Both the position numbers and the translations under genes were made by a program. The notes under the pieces are model-generated. The model ran no database searches, had not been told where the DNA came from, and saw only the letters and a list, made by a program, of their open reading frames with translations. 58,170 bases of DNA. Source: Bacteroidales bacterium (lineage in GTDB: Bacteria; Bacteroidota; Bacteroidia; Bacteroidales; Muribaculaceae). Numbering within the stretch: the first letter of the stretch is position 1; each line of letters starts with the position of its first letter. Of this stretch, positions 42,757 through 51,354 are shown one piece after another. The stretch spans positions 1 through 58,170 of the forward strand of contig SFEA01000010.1 of NCBI GenBank assembly GCA_004557385.1. Reading direction: 5' to 3'.

Positions 42757-43956
42757 ATGCATTCAATAAGTTACATGTATAAAATAGGTGTCGGCCCATC
42801 AAGCAGCCACACCATGGGGCCAAAACGCGCGGCAGAGAAATTTCTGGCGCTGCACAGCGGCGTGTCGAGCTACAAGGTGACACTTTATGGCTCGCTTGCC
42901 GCCACAGGCAAGGGCCACATGACCGACAAAGCCATCATCGACGTGCTTTCGCCGGTGGCTCCAACCGAAATTGAGTGGCGCAGCGACGTGTTCCTGCCGT
43001 TCCACCCAAACGCAATGACTTTTCATGCCTACGACGCAAACGGGCTTGAAATGGGTTCACGCACCTACTACTCGGTGGGCGGCGGCGACATCCTCGAAGA
43101 AGGTCAGCAAGTGTCGGCACGCCCCGAGGTGTACGAACTGTCGAACATCACCGAAATCAAAGAATGGTGCCGCAACAGCGGTCGCTCGTTCTGGGAATAC
43201 GTCGACGTGCACGAAGGCAACACCATCTGGGATTATCTGCGCGAAGTGTGGCAAGTGATGAAAGAAGCGGTGCAACGCGGCATCGAAGCCGAAGGCGTGC
43301 TGCCCGGCGGACTGGGCGTTAGCCGCAAAGCCGTGAGCTATTATGTGAAAGCGCTTGGCTACACCGGCAGCCTCAAGAGCCGCGGACTGGTGTATGCCTA
43401 TGCATTGGCAGTGAGCGAAGAAAATGCCGGTGGCGGAAAGATTGTCACCGCACCCACCTGCGGTGCTTGTGGCGTGCTGCCTGCTGTGCTCTATCACCTG
43501 CACCTCACCAAAGGCTTCTCCGAACAGCGCATCTTGCGCGCCCTTGCCACCGCCGGACTGTTTGGCTTGGTGGTGAAGACCAACGCATCGGTGTCGGGTG
43601 CCGACGTGGGCTGCCAAGGCGAAGTGGGCGTGGCATGTGCCATGGCTGCTGCCGCTGCCAACCAGCTGTTTGGCGGAACACCTTCGCAAATCGAATATGC
43701 TGCCGAAATGGGCTTGGAACACCACCTGGGTCTCACCTGCGACCCTGTGTGCGGTCTGGTGCAGATTCCGTGCATCGAGCGTAACGCCTATGCCGCTGCA
43801 CGTGCCCTCGACTCCAACCTGTTCAGCACCTTCAGCGACGGCAACCACTTCATCAGCTTCGACCGCGTGGTGCAAGTGATGAAGCAAACCGGCCACGACT
43901 TGCCAAGCCTCTACAAAGAAACCTCGCAAGGCGGTCTCGCCACCATCCGACGTTAA
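42757..43956 (+). CDS. sdaA: L-serine ammonia-lyase, iron-sulfur type
   Basis: This 399-residue cytoplasmic enzyme deaminates L-serine to pyruvate and ammonia with a [4Fe-4S] cluster. The N-terminal beta domain begins at GVGPSSSHTMGP and the catalytic alpha domain at about residue 160. Cluster-type cysteines are in TAPTCGACGVLP (about 230-242), CDPVCGLVQIPC and the following IERNAYAA. It is a single-chain form, as in E. coli SdaA. A hairpin terminator follows. Confidence 0.94.
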   Translation: MHSISYMYKIGVGPSSSHTMGPKRAAEKFLALHSGVSSYKVTLYGSLAATGKGHMTDKAIIDVLSPVAPTEIEWRSDVFLPFHPNAMTFHAYDANGLEMGSRTYYSVGGGDILEEGQQVSARPEVYELSNITEIKEWCRNSGRSFWEYVDVHEGNTIWDYLREVWQVMKEAVQRGIEAEGVLPGGLGVSRKAVSYYVKALGYTGSLKSRGLVYAYALAVSEENAGGGKIVTAPTCGACGVLPAVLYHLHLTKGFSEQRILRALATAGLFGLVVKTNASVSGADVGCQGEVGVACAMAAAAANQLFGGTPSQIEYAAEMGLEHHLGLTCDPVCGLVQIPCIERNAYAAARALDSNLFSTFSDGNHFISFDRVVQVMKQTGHDLPSLYKETSQGGLATIRR

Positions 43957-43989
43957 CTTCACGATTCATAAACACCCCTCAAAATAATC

Positions 43990-44034
43990 AAGGGACCCTT
44001 ACGGCGAAGCAATTCTCGCTGCAAGGGTCCCCTG
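43990..44034. terminator. Terminator between sdaA and a convergent gene
   Basis: A 9-bp stem (GGGACCCTT with AAGGGTCCC) encloses a second small stem (GCGA/TCGC). T runs are short; it may work in both directions. Confidence 0.65.
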
Positions 44035-44072
44035 ATTTATATGAACCTTATTATTATGCGCTTATGGCATCA

Positions 44073-44648
44073 TTAGTCGTTCTTGAGGTTGTCGATGTCG
44101 GCAATAATATCGGCAGCCTGGCGCTGAGTGCGCAAATACTGACGCACACCAACGATTGAACCAATCACAAAGCCAACGCCGCAACCAATGAGCAGAGGCA
44201 TGGGGTTGGTGTTCACCTGCATTGTTTCCATCACCAGCCAGCCAAGCCACACCACAATGAACGGGATGCTGAACCACAGCCACCTGTTTTGCATGCGGCG
44301 CAAGCGCAATGCCCGCAGACGCATGTCAATGAGGTCCGACGACAAAGCGCCCTCGCTGTTGATGCCGCGACGCATCTTTATGTTGTAGTAGATTGCCACC
44401 AACATAAACAAAATGGTGACTATGGTTAACGGCCACGACCATTTTACCAGATAATGGTCGGCAACAATGGCAACGCAACCCGCCACGGCAATAGCCACCA
44501 TTGCACGCCCGTCGCGATTGATGCTGCGCACCTTGCTGTTGACCGACGCGCGTATAATACGTTCGTTAACAATCTGCTGCTGATTGAGTTTGTTGTTTAA
44601 AATCTCAAACTGCGCCTTCAGTTGTTGCAAATCAAATGAGTTATCCAT
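44073..44648 (-). CDS. Membrane protein downstream of an ECF sigma factor
   Basis: A 191-residue protein with an N-terminal coiled or helical cytoplasmic part (about 1-48, QQLKAQFEILNNKLNQQQ) and four hydrophobic segments in two pairs (about 49-65 and 72-90, then 123-140 and 150-168). A basic segment (MRLRALRLRRMQNR) lies between the pairs. No family is recognised. It begins 62 bp after an ECF sigma gene and probably controls that sigma, by analogy with anti-sigma partners; this is inference from position and topology. Confidence 0.65.
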   Translation of the reverse strand: MDNSFDLQQLKAQFEILNNKLNQQQIVNERIIRASVNSKVRSINRDGRAMVAIAVAGCVAIVADHYLVKWSWPLTIVTILFMLVAIYYNIKMRRGINSEGALSSDLIDMRLRALRLRRMQNRWLWFSIPFIVVWLGWLVMETMQVNTNPMPLLIGCGVGFVIGSIVGVRQYLRTQRQAADIIADIDNLKND

Positions 44649-44710
44649 ATCTGAAAAAATCTTTTTTATTTACAATTTCAAAAGTTATTATTCTTATAAT
44701 CACACATATT

Positions 44711-45184
44711 TTAGTTGTTCGACATCTGCTTCAGCTGCTCGCGTATGCGAAACAGCCGAGTGGCAACATTGCTGGTGGTGATGCCCACAATGGCAGCAAT
44801 CTCGTCGTAGGCAATGCCCTCGAGCCACAGCAGCACAATGGCGCGGTCGAACGGCTTGAGACGGTGAACACGGTCGTAGAGCATGCGCACCTGTTGCGCA
44901 TCGGCGTCTTTATCCTCAAAGAAGTCTACATCCATGGTCAGCGGCACCGTGGCGTTTTTCTTCTTCTTACGTTCGCATGAGATGCAGGTGTTCAGGCTAA
45001 TACGCCAAATCCACGTTTCCATCTTGCTCTGCCCCTTAAACGAAGGCAAACCCTGCCAGATGTTTATAAGCACCTCCTGAAAAAGGTCGTTAACCTCTTC
45101 CGAGTCCTTCGAAAACATAAAACACACGGTGTAGATGGTGTTTTTATGCTTCTTCACCAGTTGCTCAAATTCTCTATCGTCCAT
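44711..45184 (-). CDS. ECF-type RNA polymerase sigma factor
   Basis: This 157-residue protein has sigma-2 (KHKNTIYTVCFMFSKDSEEVNDLFQEVLINIWQ, then METWIWRISLNTCISCERK) and sigma-4 (LKPFDRAIVLLWLEGIAYDEIAAIVGITTSNVATRLFRIREQLK). It is a small extracytoplasmic-function sigma. The Cys-rich CISCERKKKKN segment after region 2 could be redox- or metal-sensitive, which is speculation. The downstream membrane protein is the only linked gene. Confidence 0.9.
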   Translation of the reverse strand: MDDREFEQLVKKHKNTIYTVCFMFSKDSEEVNDLFQEVLINIWQGLPSFKGQSKMETWIWRISLNTCISCERKKKKNATVPLTMDVDFFEDKDADAQQVRMLYDRVHRLKPFDRAIVLLWLEGIAYDEIAAIVGITTSNVATRLFRIREQLKQMSNN

Positions 45185-45422
45185 TTAGTGAGTATGTGAA
45201 TAAAAATAATAAGTGTTCGTTGGGTTTTTATCTCTATTTTGCTGCAATTACATGCCGTCTTCGCCGTAAGCTTTTTGCAATCACATCCATTTGACGCAAG
45301 TGCGCACCGAAAAATCACACACCCACGGCAAAAATTCTTTCAAATTTATTAATCACACGGCTTATTTGAAAATAAAATGCTAATTTTGTGTGACTTATTT
45401 GCAAACCAATCTCGAAACATAT

Positions 45423-46154
45423 ATGAACCGACTAACAATTTTAATACTTGCAATAATTATGACAACAACATCGGCTTCGGCAATGGTTAACGAGCACGGC
45501 AAAGTGCTTGCAGTGAAAAAAATTGAACTGAACACTACAGCCATTAGCGACATACCCGCGTTGCTCGACCGCTTCGGCGTGGAGTATAACGACGTGGACA
45601 TTGCCAACTGGCCCGAATATAACAAGCAGACACCCGTGGCACAATTCCGCATTGCTCACACCGGCAGCAACATTGTGATTAACTACCGCGCCACCGAAAG
45701 CAGCGTGGCATCAACCGCCAACGAGCTGGGTTGGAACGTGTGGGAAGACGCCTGCATGGAATTTTTCTGCTCGCCTGCCGACGATGGCATCTACTACAAC
45801 ATGGAGTGCAACTGCACCGGTTCGGTGCTGCTGTGCGGCGGCGCCCCCGGCACCGAACGTCCGGCTGCTCAGCCCGAGGTGCTCAACACCATCAAACGCT
45901 GGTCGTCGCTCGGCCGCGAACCGTTTGCCGAACGCATTGGCACGTGCACTTGGCAAGTGGTGCTGGTGATTCCATCTTCGGTGTTCTTCATGCACAATGT
46001 GGACAACCTCGACGGCAAGACTTTCCGCGCCAACTTCTATAAATGCGGCGACAAACTGCAACAGCCTCACTTCCTGTCGTGGAACGCAATCAACAACCCA
46101 AAGCCAAACTTCCACCTGCCGCAGTTTTTCGGCACGATAGTGTTTGAACGCTGA
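45423..46154 (+). CDS. Exported CBM9-like domain protein
   Basis: A protein of 243 residues with a signal peptide (about 1-20, SASA) and one domain resembling family 9 carbohydrate-binding modules: the region ELGWNVWEDACMEFFCSPADDGIYYNMECNCTG is the usual NVWEDxxxEFFxxP pattern. CBM9-like domains bind cellobiose, xylan ends or similar sugars, but stand-alone proteins of this type are common in Bacteroidales and have no known role. Four Cys lie in and after the motif. The start at 45423 gives the clean signal; the frame is open 33 bp upstream but lies on the -7 element at 45381-45388. Confidence 0.72.
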   Translation: MNRLTILILAIIMTTTSASAMVNEHGKVLAVKKIELNTTAISDIPALLDRFGVEYNDVDIANWPEYNKQTPVAQFRIAHTGSNIVINYRATESSVASTANELGWNVWEDACMEFFCSPADDGIYYNMECNCTGSVLLCGGAPGTERPAAQPEVLNTIKRWSSLGREPFAERIGTCTWQVVLVIPSSVFFMHNVDNLDGKTFRANFYKCGDKLQQPHFLSWNAINNPKPNFHLPQFFGTIVFER

Positions 46155-46237
46155 TGCCACAACGCCGTTTTTTTATAAAACTGCTGATTTTTAAGATTTT
46201 TTTTTGAAAAAAACAACGTAATAAGGTGCAAAAGCAA

Positions 46238-46245
46238 TACCTTTG
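46238..46245 (+). promoter_or_regulatory. -7 element (TACCTTTG) for the FKBP gene, within an inverted repeat
   Basis: The element lies inside GTGCAAA (46226-46232) and TTTGCAC (46242-46248). The leader to the start codon is about 85 nt. Confidence 0.45.
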
Positions 46246-46335
46246 CACATGCGAAAATAACAATGTGAGGGTTAGCCGCAAATGCTGACCCCATATTATT
46301 GTATAATATATTATCTTACAACAGATTTAAACTAA

Positions 46336-46926
46336 ATGGACAAACTCAGTTACGCCCTCGGCTTGAGCATGGGTCACAACTTCCTTGCATCAGGCATTAA
46401 ATCACTCCAATACGACGATTTTGCCGCAGGAGTGAAAGCCGTGTATGAAGGCGGCGAAAAGCAAATGACCTTCGACGAAGCCAAACAAATCATACAAGAC
46501 TTCTTCACCAAACTCGAAGGCGAAGCAGCCGAGAAAAACAAGCAAGCCGGCGAGGCTTTCCTTGCCGAAAACAAAAAGCGCTACGGCGTGCACGTCACCG
46601 ACAGCGGCTTGCAATACGAAATCAAGAAGGAAGGCGAAGGCAATCCGCCCGAAGCCAAGGATAGCGTAACGGTGCACTACACCGGCACGCTCATCGACGG
46701 TCGCGTGTTCGACAGCTCGGTGCAGCGCGGCGAGCCAGCCACCTTTGGCGTCACACAAGTGATTCCGGCTTGGGTGGAAGCCCTGCAAATGATGAAGCCG
46801 GGTGCCGAATGGCGCATCTATTGCCCATCGCACATCGCCTACGGCCCCAACGGCGCCGGCGGCATGATTGGCCCGAACGAAACCCTCATCTTCGACATCC
46901 AACTCATTGCCGTGAACCGCAACTGA
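46336..46926 (+). CDS. FKBP-type peptidyl-prolyl isomerase, cytoplasmic
   Basis: A 196-residue protein with an N-terminal helical dimerisation domain (about 1-85) and a C-terminal FKBP domain from VTDSGLQYEIKKEG, with VTVHYTGTLIDGRVFDSS, VIPAWVEALQMMKPGAEWRIYCPSHIAYG and ETLIFDIQLIAV. It speeds proline isomerisation during folding. No signal peptide is seen, unlike the next gene, which has a lipoprotein signal. The layout matches FklB or Mip-like proteins. The next FKBP gene starts 63 bp later. Confidence 0.9.
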   Translation: MDKLSYALGLSMGHNFLASGIKSLQYDDFAAGVKAVYEGGEKQMTFDEAKQIIQDFFTKLEGEAAEKNKQAGEAFLAENKKRYGVHVTDSGLQYEIKKEGEGNPPEAKDSVTVHYTGTLIDGRVFDSSVQRGEPATFGVTQVIPAWVEALQMMKPGAEWRIYCPSHIAYGPNGAGGMIGPNETLIFDIQLIAVNRN

Positions 46927-46988
46927 TTGGCTCGGACTACGAATTACAAAAACAAAAAACAAACATAAAAACGAAACAAACAAAAAAA

Positions 46989-47831
46989 ATGAAAAAGATT
47001 CTGTCAATGGCAGCAGCAGCACTCTTGCTGGTTAGCTGCAATGGTAACGCAAGCAAAAACGAAACCCTGAGCGACTCTATCAGCAACCTCATGGGCGAAA
47101 TGTATGGCTACGGCATCGCCAGCCAAATGAAAAACGGTCCAGACTCTGCAAAGTTCGACAAGGCTGCATTCATTCAAGGCATGGAAATGGTTGCTAACAT
47201 CGATACTGCCGAAATGAGCAAACTGCAAGGTATGCAACTCGGCATGCAATTGGCTCAAATGCAAATGCAACTCAAGCAACAACAAAAGGTTGACTTCGAC
47301 AAGAAAAAGTTCATCGAAGCATTCAAGAAGGCTTTCAGCAGCGACTCGCTCAAAGACCCTCAAATGCTGCAAATGCAACTTATGCCTATGATTGAACGCG
47401 CTTCGCGCGAAGCTAAGCTCAACGACCCTGTTGCCAAGAAGAACAAGGCCGACGGCGAAGCTTACGCTGCAAAGATGGTGAAGGAAGGCTACAGCAAAAC
47501 CGAAAGCGGCCTCGTTTACAAGGTGCTTGCCGAAGGTAGCGGCGAAAACTTCACTGCCGACCAACAAATCGACCTCAAGTATGAAGGCAAGCTCATCGAC
47601 GGCAAGGTGTTCGACTCGACTAACGGCGACGAAACTCGCGCCCTCTCACCAAACGGTGTTGTTCCAGGTTTCCGCGAAGCCCTGTTGATGATGAAGCCGG
47701 GTGCTAAGATGATTGTTGTAATCCCTGGCGACTTGGCTTACGGTGCCGACGGCCGTGGCGGCATGATTGGCCCGAACGCTACTTTGGTGTTCACTATCGA
47801 AACCATCGGCGTTCACGAAGTGAAGAAGTAA
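46989..47831 (+). CDS. FKBP-type peptidyl-prolyl isomerase, lipoprotein
   Basis: A protein of 280 residues with a lipoprotein signal (lipobox LLVSC, Cys18), a helical N-terminal dimerisation domain rich in Met and Gln (MQLGMQLAQMQMQLKQQQ), and a C-terminal FKBP domain (TESGLVYKVLAEG, IDLKYEGKLIDGKVFDST, VVPGFREALLMMKPGAKMIVVIPGDLAYG). It is a Mip-like foldase acting outside the cytoplasm. The pair with the previous gene gives one cytosolic and one envelope isomerase. A strong terminator follows. Confidence 0.92.
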   Translation: MKKILSMAAAALLLVSCNGNASKNETLSDSISNLMGEMYGYGIASQMKNGPDSAKFDKAAFIQGMEMVANIDTAEMSKLQGMQLGMQLAQMQMQLKQQQKVDFDKKKFIEAFKKAFSSDSLKDPQMLQMQLMPMIERASREAKLNDPVAKKNKADGEAYAAKMVKEGYSKTESGLVYKVLAEGSGENFTADQQIDLKYEGKLIDGKVFDSTNGDETRALSPNGVVPGFREALLMMKPGAKMIVVIPGDLAYGADGRGGMIGPNATLVFTIETIGVHEVKK

Positions 47832-47870
47832 TATCTCACACGCCGCACGATTGCGGCTATCACACATAAT

Positions 47871-47912
47871 CGAGGGCTGTGCCAGTTTCAGGCGCAGCCC
47901 TCGATGCTTTTT
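47871..47912 (+). terminator. Terminator after the FKBP pair
   Basis: A 13-nt arm (CGAGGGCTGTGCC) pairs with GGCGCAGCCCTCG with one mismatch; loop 7 nt; then CTTTTTA. Confidence 0.85.
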
Positions 47913-47940
47913 ATAGGTAGACGGGGTATGGGCAAACAGC

Positions 47941-48056
47941 GTGATAATTTTCCTGACTTTATCACTTTTTTGTAATTTTTTTGTTGACCTGCCCTACAGG
48001 GTGCTGTAGGGCCGATTCGGACGCCGATTTGGGTGACGCAATGATAAAGTCAGGAA
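47941..48056. repeat. Nested inverted repeat between the FKBP pair and xerD
   Basis: TTCCTGACTTTATCA (47950-47964) is the exact complement of 48042-48056, 77 nt away. Between them lies a second perfect pair, GCCCTACAG/CTGTAGGGC (47991-47999 and 48004-48012). A third, overlapping pair, GTGATAA/TTATCAC (47941-47947 and 47959-47965), is followed by a T run and would compete with the outer arm. Confidence 0.7.
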
Positions 48057-48073
48057 GAAGATGATGATAAACG

Positions 48074-48991
48074 TCATTTATGCGAGGCGTTGCGCGGATG
48101 GTGATTGAGGATTTCGCTGCGCAGCGTCGAACGGTCGATGTGCACATACACCTCGGTGGTGGTTATCGACTCGTGCCCGAGCATCTGCTGTATGGCACGC
48201 AAGTTGGCTCCGCCCTCAAGCAGATGCGTGGCAAAGCTGTGGCGCAAGGTGTGCGGACTCACCGTTTTCTTTATCCCAGCTAAGGCACATAAGTCCTTGA
48301 TTATGTAAAACACCATCACGCGCGACAATGCGCTGCCGCGACGGTTTAAGAACAGCACATCTTCGCTGCCGCGCTTCACTGTCATGTGGTTGCGCACCTC
48401 GCTCTTATAGCGGTCGATGCACTCCAATGCCACGTCGGAGATGGGCACCAGGCGCTGTTTGTCGCCCTTGCCAAGCACAATCACATAGCCCTCATTAGCA
48501 AACACCTGCGACATGCGCAGGGCAATCACCTCGCTCACACGCAACCCGCAGCCGTAGAGCGTCTCGATTATGGCACGATTGCGCACACCTTCGGGCGTAG
48601 ACATATCAATCATGGCTATCATGGCATCAATCTCGTCGACGCTGAGCACGTCGGGCAGGTGGCGCCCGATGCGTGGTGTGGGCAACAATTCCGATGGGTT
48701 GCGGTCGATATACCCTTCAATTTGCAGATAACGCATAAAACTCTTTATGCCCGACACGATGCGCGCCTGCGAACGCGGCTGTATGCCCACGTCAATCAGA
48801 GCACACACAAAGTTTTCGAGCATAAGCTCGTCAACCTCGTGTAAATCAACACCTTCGCCATCGATATAGCTGAGCAACTTGCCCACATCGCGGCAGTAGT
48901 TATCGGCAGTGTTAGCCGATAACCCGCGCTGCAGCCGCAGGTAAGCCTCGTAGCTGTCAATCACTCGCGATATGTCAGTTATCTCTCGCAT
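48074..48991 (-). CDS. xerD: Site-specific tyrosine recombinase XerD
   Basis: This 305-residue recombinase resolves chromosome dimers at dif with a XerC-like partner. The N-terminal SAM-like DNA-binding domain (about 5-95) includes YEAYLRLQRGLSANT. The catalytic domain has the full set: Arg151 in GCGLRVSE, Lys175 in GKGDK, His247 and Arg250 in SPHTLRHSFATH, His273 in LGHESI, and Tyr282. Length and context (no integrase-type neighbours, beside rdgB) favour XerD over a mobile integrase. A minus-strand TAAATTTG lies only 9 bp before the start, so the mRNA may be nearly leaderless. Confidence 0.9.
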   Translation of the reverse strand: MREITDISRVIDSYEAYLRLQRGLSANTADNYCRDVGKLLSYIDGEGVDLHEVDELMLENFVCALIDVGIQPRSQARIVSGIKSFMRYLQIEGYIDRNPSELLPTPRIGRHLPDVLSVDEIDAMIAMIDMSTPEGVRNRAIIETLYGCGLRVSEVIALRMSQVFANEGYVIVLGKGDKQRLVPISDVALECIDRYKSEVRNHMTVKRGSEDVLFLNRRGSALSRVMVFYIIKDLCALAGIKKTVSPHTLRHSFATHLLEGGANLRAIQQMLGHESITTTEVYVHIDRSTLRSEILNHHPRNASHK

Positions 48992-49030
48992 CTCGATGGC
49001 AAATTTATCGCTAATTTATGGATTTTTCGC

Positions 49031-49038
49031 TATCTTTG
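49031..49038 (+). promoter_or_regulatory. -7 element (TATCTTTG) of rdgB
   Basis: It lies 33 bp before the start codon in the 80-bp region shared with divergent xerD. Confidence 0.5.
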
Positions 49039-49071
49039 TAAACACAAAATTCAACACCTCACCAGAGTTAC

Positions 49072-49659
49072 ATGAAAGATATAGTATTTGCCACCAACAA
49101 TGCGCACAAGCTGAAGGAGCTGCGCGAAATAGCAGCCGGCAAACTGAACGTGCTGAGCCTTAACGATATAGGTTGCCACGACGACATACCTGAAACAGCA
49201 TCTACCATCGAAGGCAACGCAAAAATCAAAGCCGACTACATAAAGCAGCACTACGGCTACGACTGCTTTGCCGACGACACCGGGCTTGAAGTGGCGGCGC
49301 TCGACGGTGCTCCGGGTGTCTACTCGGCACGCTATGCCGGCAACGACTGCATCAGCGAACACAACATCGACCTGCTGCTGCACAACCTTGAGGGCGTAGA
49401 CAACCGCTCGGCACAGTTCCGCACCTGCATAGCATTGCGCCAGGGCGACGACATCCGCCTGTTTGAAGGCATTGTGAAAGGCACTATACTCACCGAACGC
49501 CGCGGCACAGGCGGTTTTGGCTACGACAGCGTGTTTGTGCCCGACGAAGCCGATGGCCGCTCGTTTGCCCAAATGAGCGACGACGAGAAAAACGCCATCA
49601 GCCACCGCGGTCGCGCCACCCAACTGCTCATGCACTACCTGCTCGACCAACGACAATAA
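49072..49659 (+). CDS. rdgB: RdgB/HAM1 family non-canonical purine NTP pyrophosphatase
   Basis: A 195-residue cytoplasmic enzyme that hydrolyses dITP, XTP and ITP to keep altered purines out of nucleic acids. Family motifs are FATNNAHKLKEL, DDTGLEVAALDGAPGVYSARYAG, RRGTGGFGYDSVFVPD and SHRGRA near the end. Length is typical. It is divergent from xerD and has no linked partner. Confidence 0.95.
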   Translation: MKDIVFATNNAHKLKELREIAAGKLNVLSLNDIGCHDDIPETASTIEGNAKIKADYIKQHYGYDCFADDTGLEVAALDGAPGVYSARYAGNDCISEHNIDLLLHNLEGVDNRSAQFRTCIALRQGDDIRLFEGIVKGTILTERRGTGGFGYDSVFVPDEADGRSFAQMSDDEKNAISHRGRATQLLMHYLLDQRQ

Positions 49660-49827
49660 TTCAATAGATATACTTAACCGCCGAATGGGCTCGGCAACTG
49701 ATTGTTTCATAATGTAGCATAATCTTACTATCTAATAGCACAAAATTCTTTTGCCCGTACTATTCGGTTGCTCATTAAGCCAATAAATATTATATTTGTA
49801 GACTAACTACTAAAACCTCAAAGCGAA

Positions 49828-51354
49828 ATGAACCTACCCAATCGCATCGCATTTGTAGCTGTGAGTTGTGCGGCGGCAATAACTGTCGGCGCAAGTGGCA
49901 AGCATGCTTCCACCAAGCCGAATGTGCTCTACATCATGTGCGACGATATGGGTTACGGCGACCTTGGCTGCTACGGTCAGAAACTGATATCGACGCCTAA
50001 CATCGACAGTCTGGCACGCCAAGGCATGCTGTTCACACAAGCCTATGCAGGCAGCCCGGTGAGCGCACCGTCGCGCGCATGCCTGATGACCGGACAGCAC
50101 AGCGGACACACAGCAGTGCGCGGCAACAAGGAGTATTGGACACATGCAGGCACCATCAACTATGGCGAGTGTGTAGACTATGCTGTGGTTGGACAAGAGC
50201 CCTACGACCCCAATCACGTGATTTTGCCTGAGATAATGAAGGACAACGGCTACACCACCGGAATGTTCGGCAAATGGGCTGGCGGCTACGAAGGCTCGGT
50301 GTCGACGCCCGACCGCCGCGGCATCGACGAGTTTTTCGGCTACATCTGCCAATATCAAGCCCATCTCTATTATCCCAACTTCCTCAACCGATTCAGCAAG
50401 CAAGCCGGCGACAGCGCAGTGAGGCGCATCGTGCTCGAAGACAACATCAAGCACCGCATGTTTGGCGACGATTACTTCAACCGCACACAGTATTCAGCCG
50501 ACATCATCCACCGCGAAGCCATGCGCTGGATTGAGAGGCAAACACCGGGCAAACCGTTCTTTGGCTTGCTCACCTACACCCTGCCGCATGCCGAGTTGGC
50601 TCAGCCGCACGATTCAATTTTCAATCATTACACCAAGCAATTCTTCGTCGACTGCACATGGGGCGGCAACGAAGACTCGCGCTACAACCCTTCCGACCAC
50701 ACCCATGCCCATTTTGCAGCAATGATTACGCGCCTCGACGCTTACGTGGGCGAGATTGTGGCTCTGCTAAAGCGAAAACAGCTCTACGAAAACACCATCA
50801 TAGTGTTCACAAGCGACAATGGTCCGCACGAGGAAGGTGGTGCCGACCCCGAATTTTTCGGTCGCGACGGCAAGCTGCGCGGACTCAAGCGACAATGCCT
50901 CGAAGGCGGCATTCGCGTGCCTTACATCGTATGCTGGCACGGTCACACTGCTCCCGGAAGCGTCAGCCACCATCAATTGGCTTTCTACGACGTGATGCCT
51001 ACGCTGTGTGACATCATCGGCGTGAAAAACTACACCAAACGCTATACCCGAACCCAAAACGACACCTTCGACGGACTGTCGTTTGCACCTACTCTCACCG
51101 GCAAAGGAGTTCAACCCGAACATCCGCATCTCTACTGGGAGTTTCACGAAACCGACCAGATTGCAGTGCGCCAAGGCGACTGGAAACTGCTGGTGATTGC
51201 CGGCAAAACACACCTCTACAACCTTGCCAACGACGTTCACGAGGACCACGACGTGGCTGCTCTTCACCCCGAAAAGGTGAAAGAGCTGGTTGAAATTGTG
51301 CTCAAAGAACATACACCCAGCAAAAACTTTAAAATCACGTTGCCACAGATATGA
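49828..51354 (+). CDS. Sulfatase, serine type, exported
   Basis: A 508-residue sulfatase (S1 family) with an N-terminal signal segment (1-23). NVLYIMCDDMGYGDLG binds calcium. The modification motif is SAPSRACLMTG: Ser79 in S-x-P-S-R would be turned into formylglycine by an anaerobic maturase, as in all Bacteroides sulfatases. GMFGKWAGGYEG and FTSDNGPHEEGGADPEF complete the site. It removes sulfate from glycans such as mucin or glycosaminoglycans; the exact substrate is unknown. It heads the operon sulfatase, sialidase, GH109, and overlaps the sialidase start by 4 bp (ATGA). Confidence 0.93.
   Translation: MNLPNRIAFVAVSCAAAITVGASGKHASTKPNVLYIMCDDMGYGDLGCYGQKLISTPNIDSLARQGMLFTQAYAGSPVSAPSRACLMTGQHSGHTAVRGNKEYWTHAGTINYGECVDYAVVGQEPYDPNHVILPEIMKDNGYTTGMFGKWAGGYEGSVSTPDRRGIDEFFGYICQYQAHLYYPNFLNRFSKQAGDSAVRRIVLEDNIKHRMFGDDYFNRTQYSADIIHREAMRWIERQTPGKPFFGLLTYTLPHAELAQPHDSIFNHYTKQFFVDCTWGGNEDSRYNPSDHTHAHFAAMITRLDAYVGEIVALLKRKQLYENTIIVFTSDNGPHEEGGADPEFFGRDGKLRGLKRQCLEGGIRVPYIVCWHGHTAPGSVSHHQLAFYDVMPTLCDIIGVKNYTKRYTRTQNDTFDGLSFAPTLTGKGVQPEHPHLYWEFHETDQIAVRQGDWKLLVIAGKTHLYNLANDVHEDHDVAALHPEKVKELVEIVLKEHTPSKNFKITLPQI

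Noticed and set aside
48074..48991. XerD-like gene as a mobile-element integrase
   Set aside because: Length and motif order fit housekeeping XerD, neighbours are core genes, and no attachment-site repeats or phage or conjugation genes are nearby.
49828..51354. Loss of the sulfatase active-site cysteine
   Set aside because: The motif is S-x-P-S-R rather than C-x-P-S-R; serine-type sulfatases are normal in Bacteroidales.
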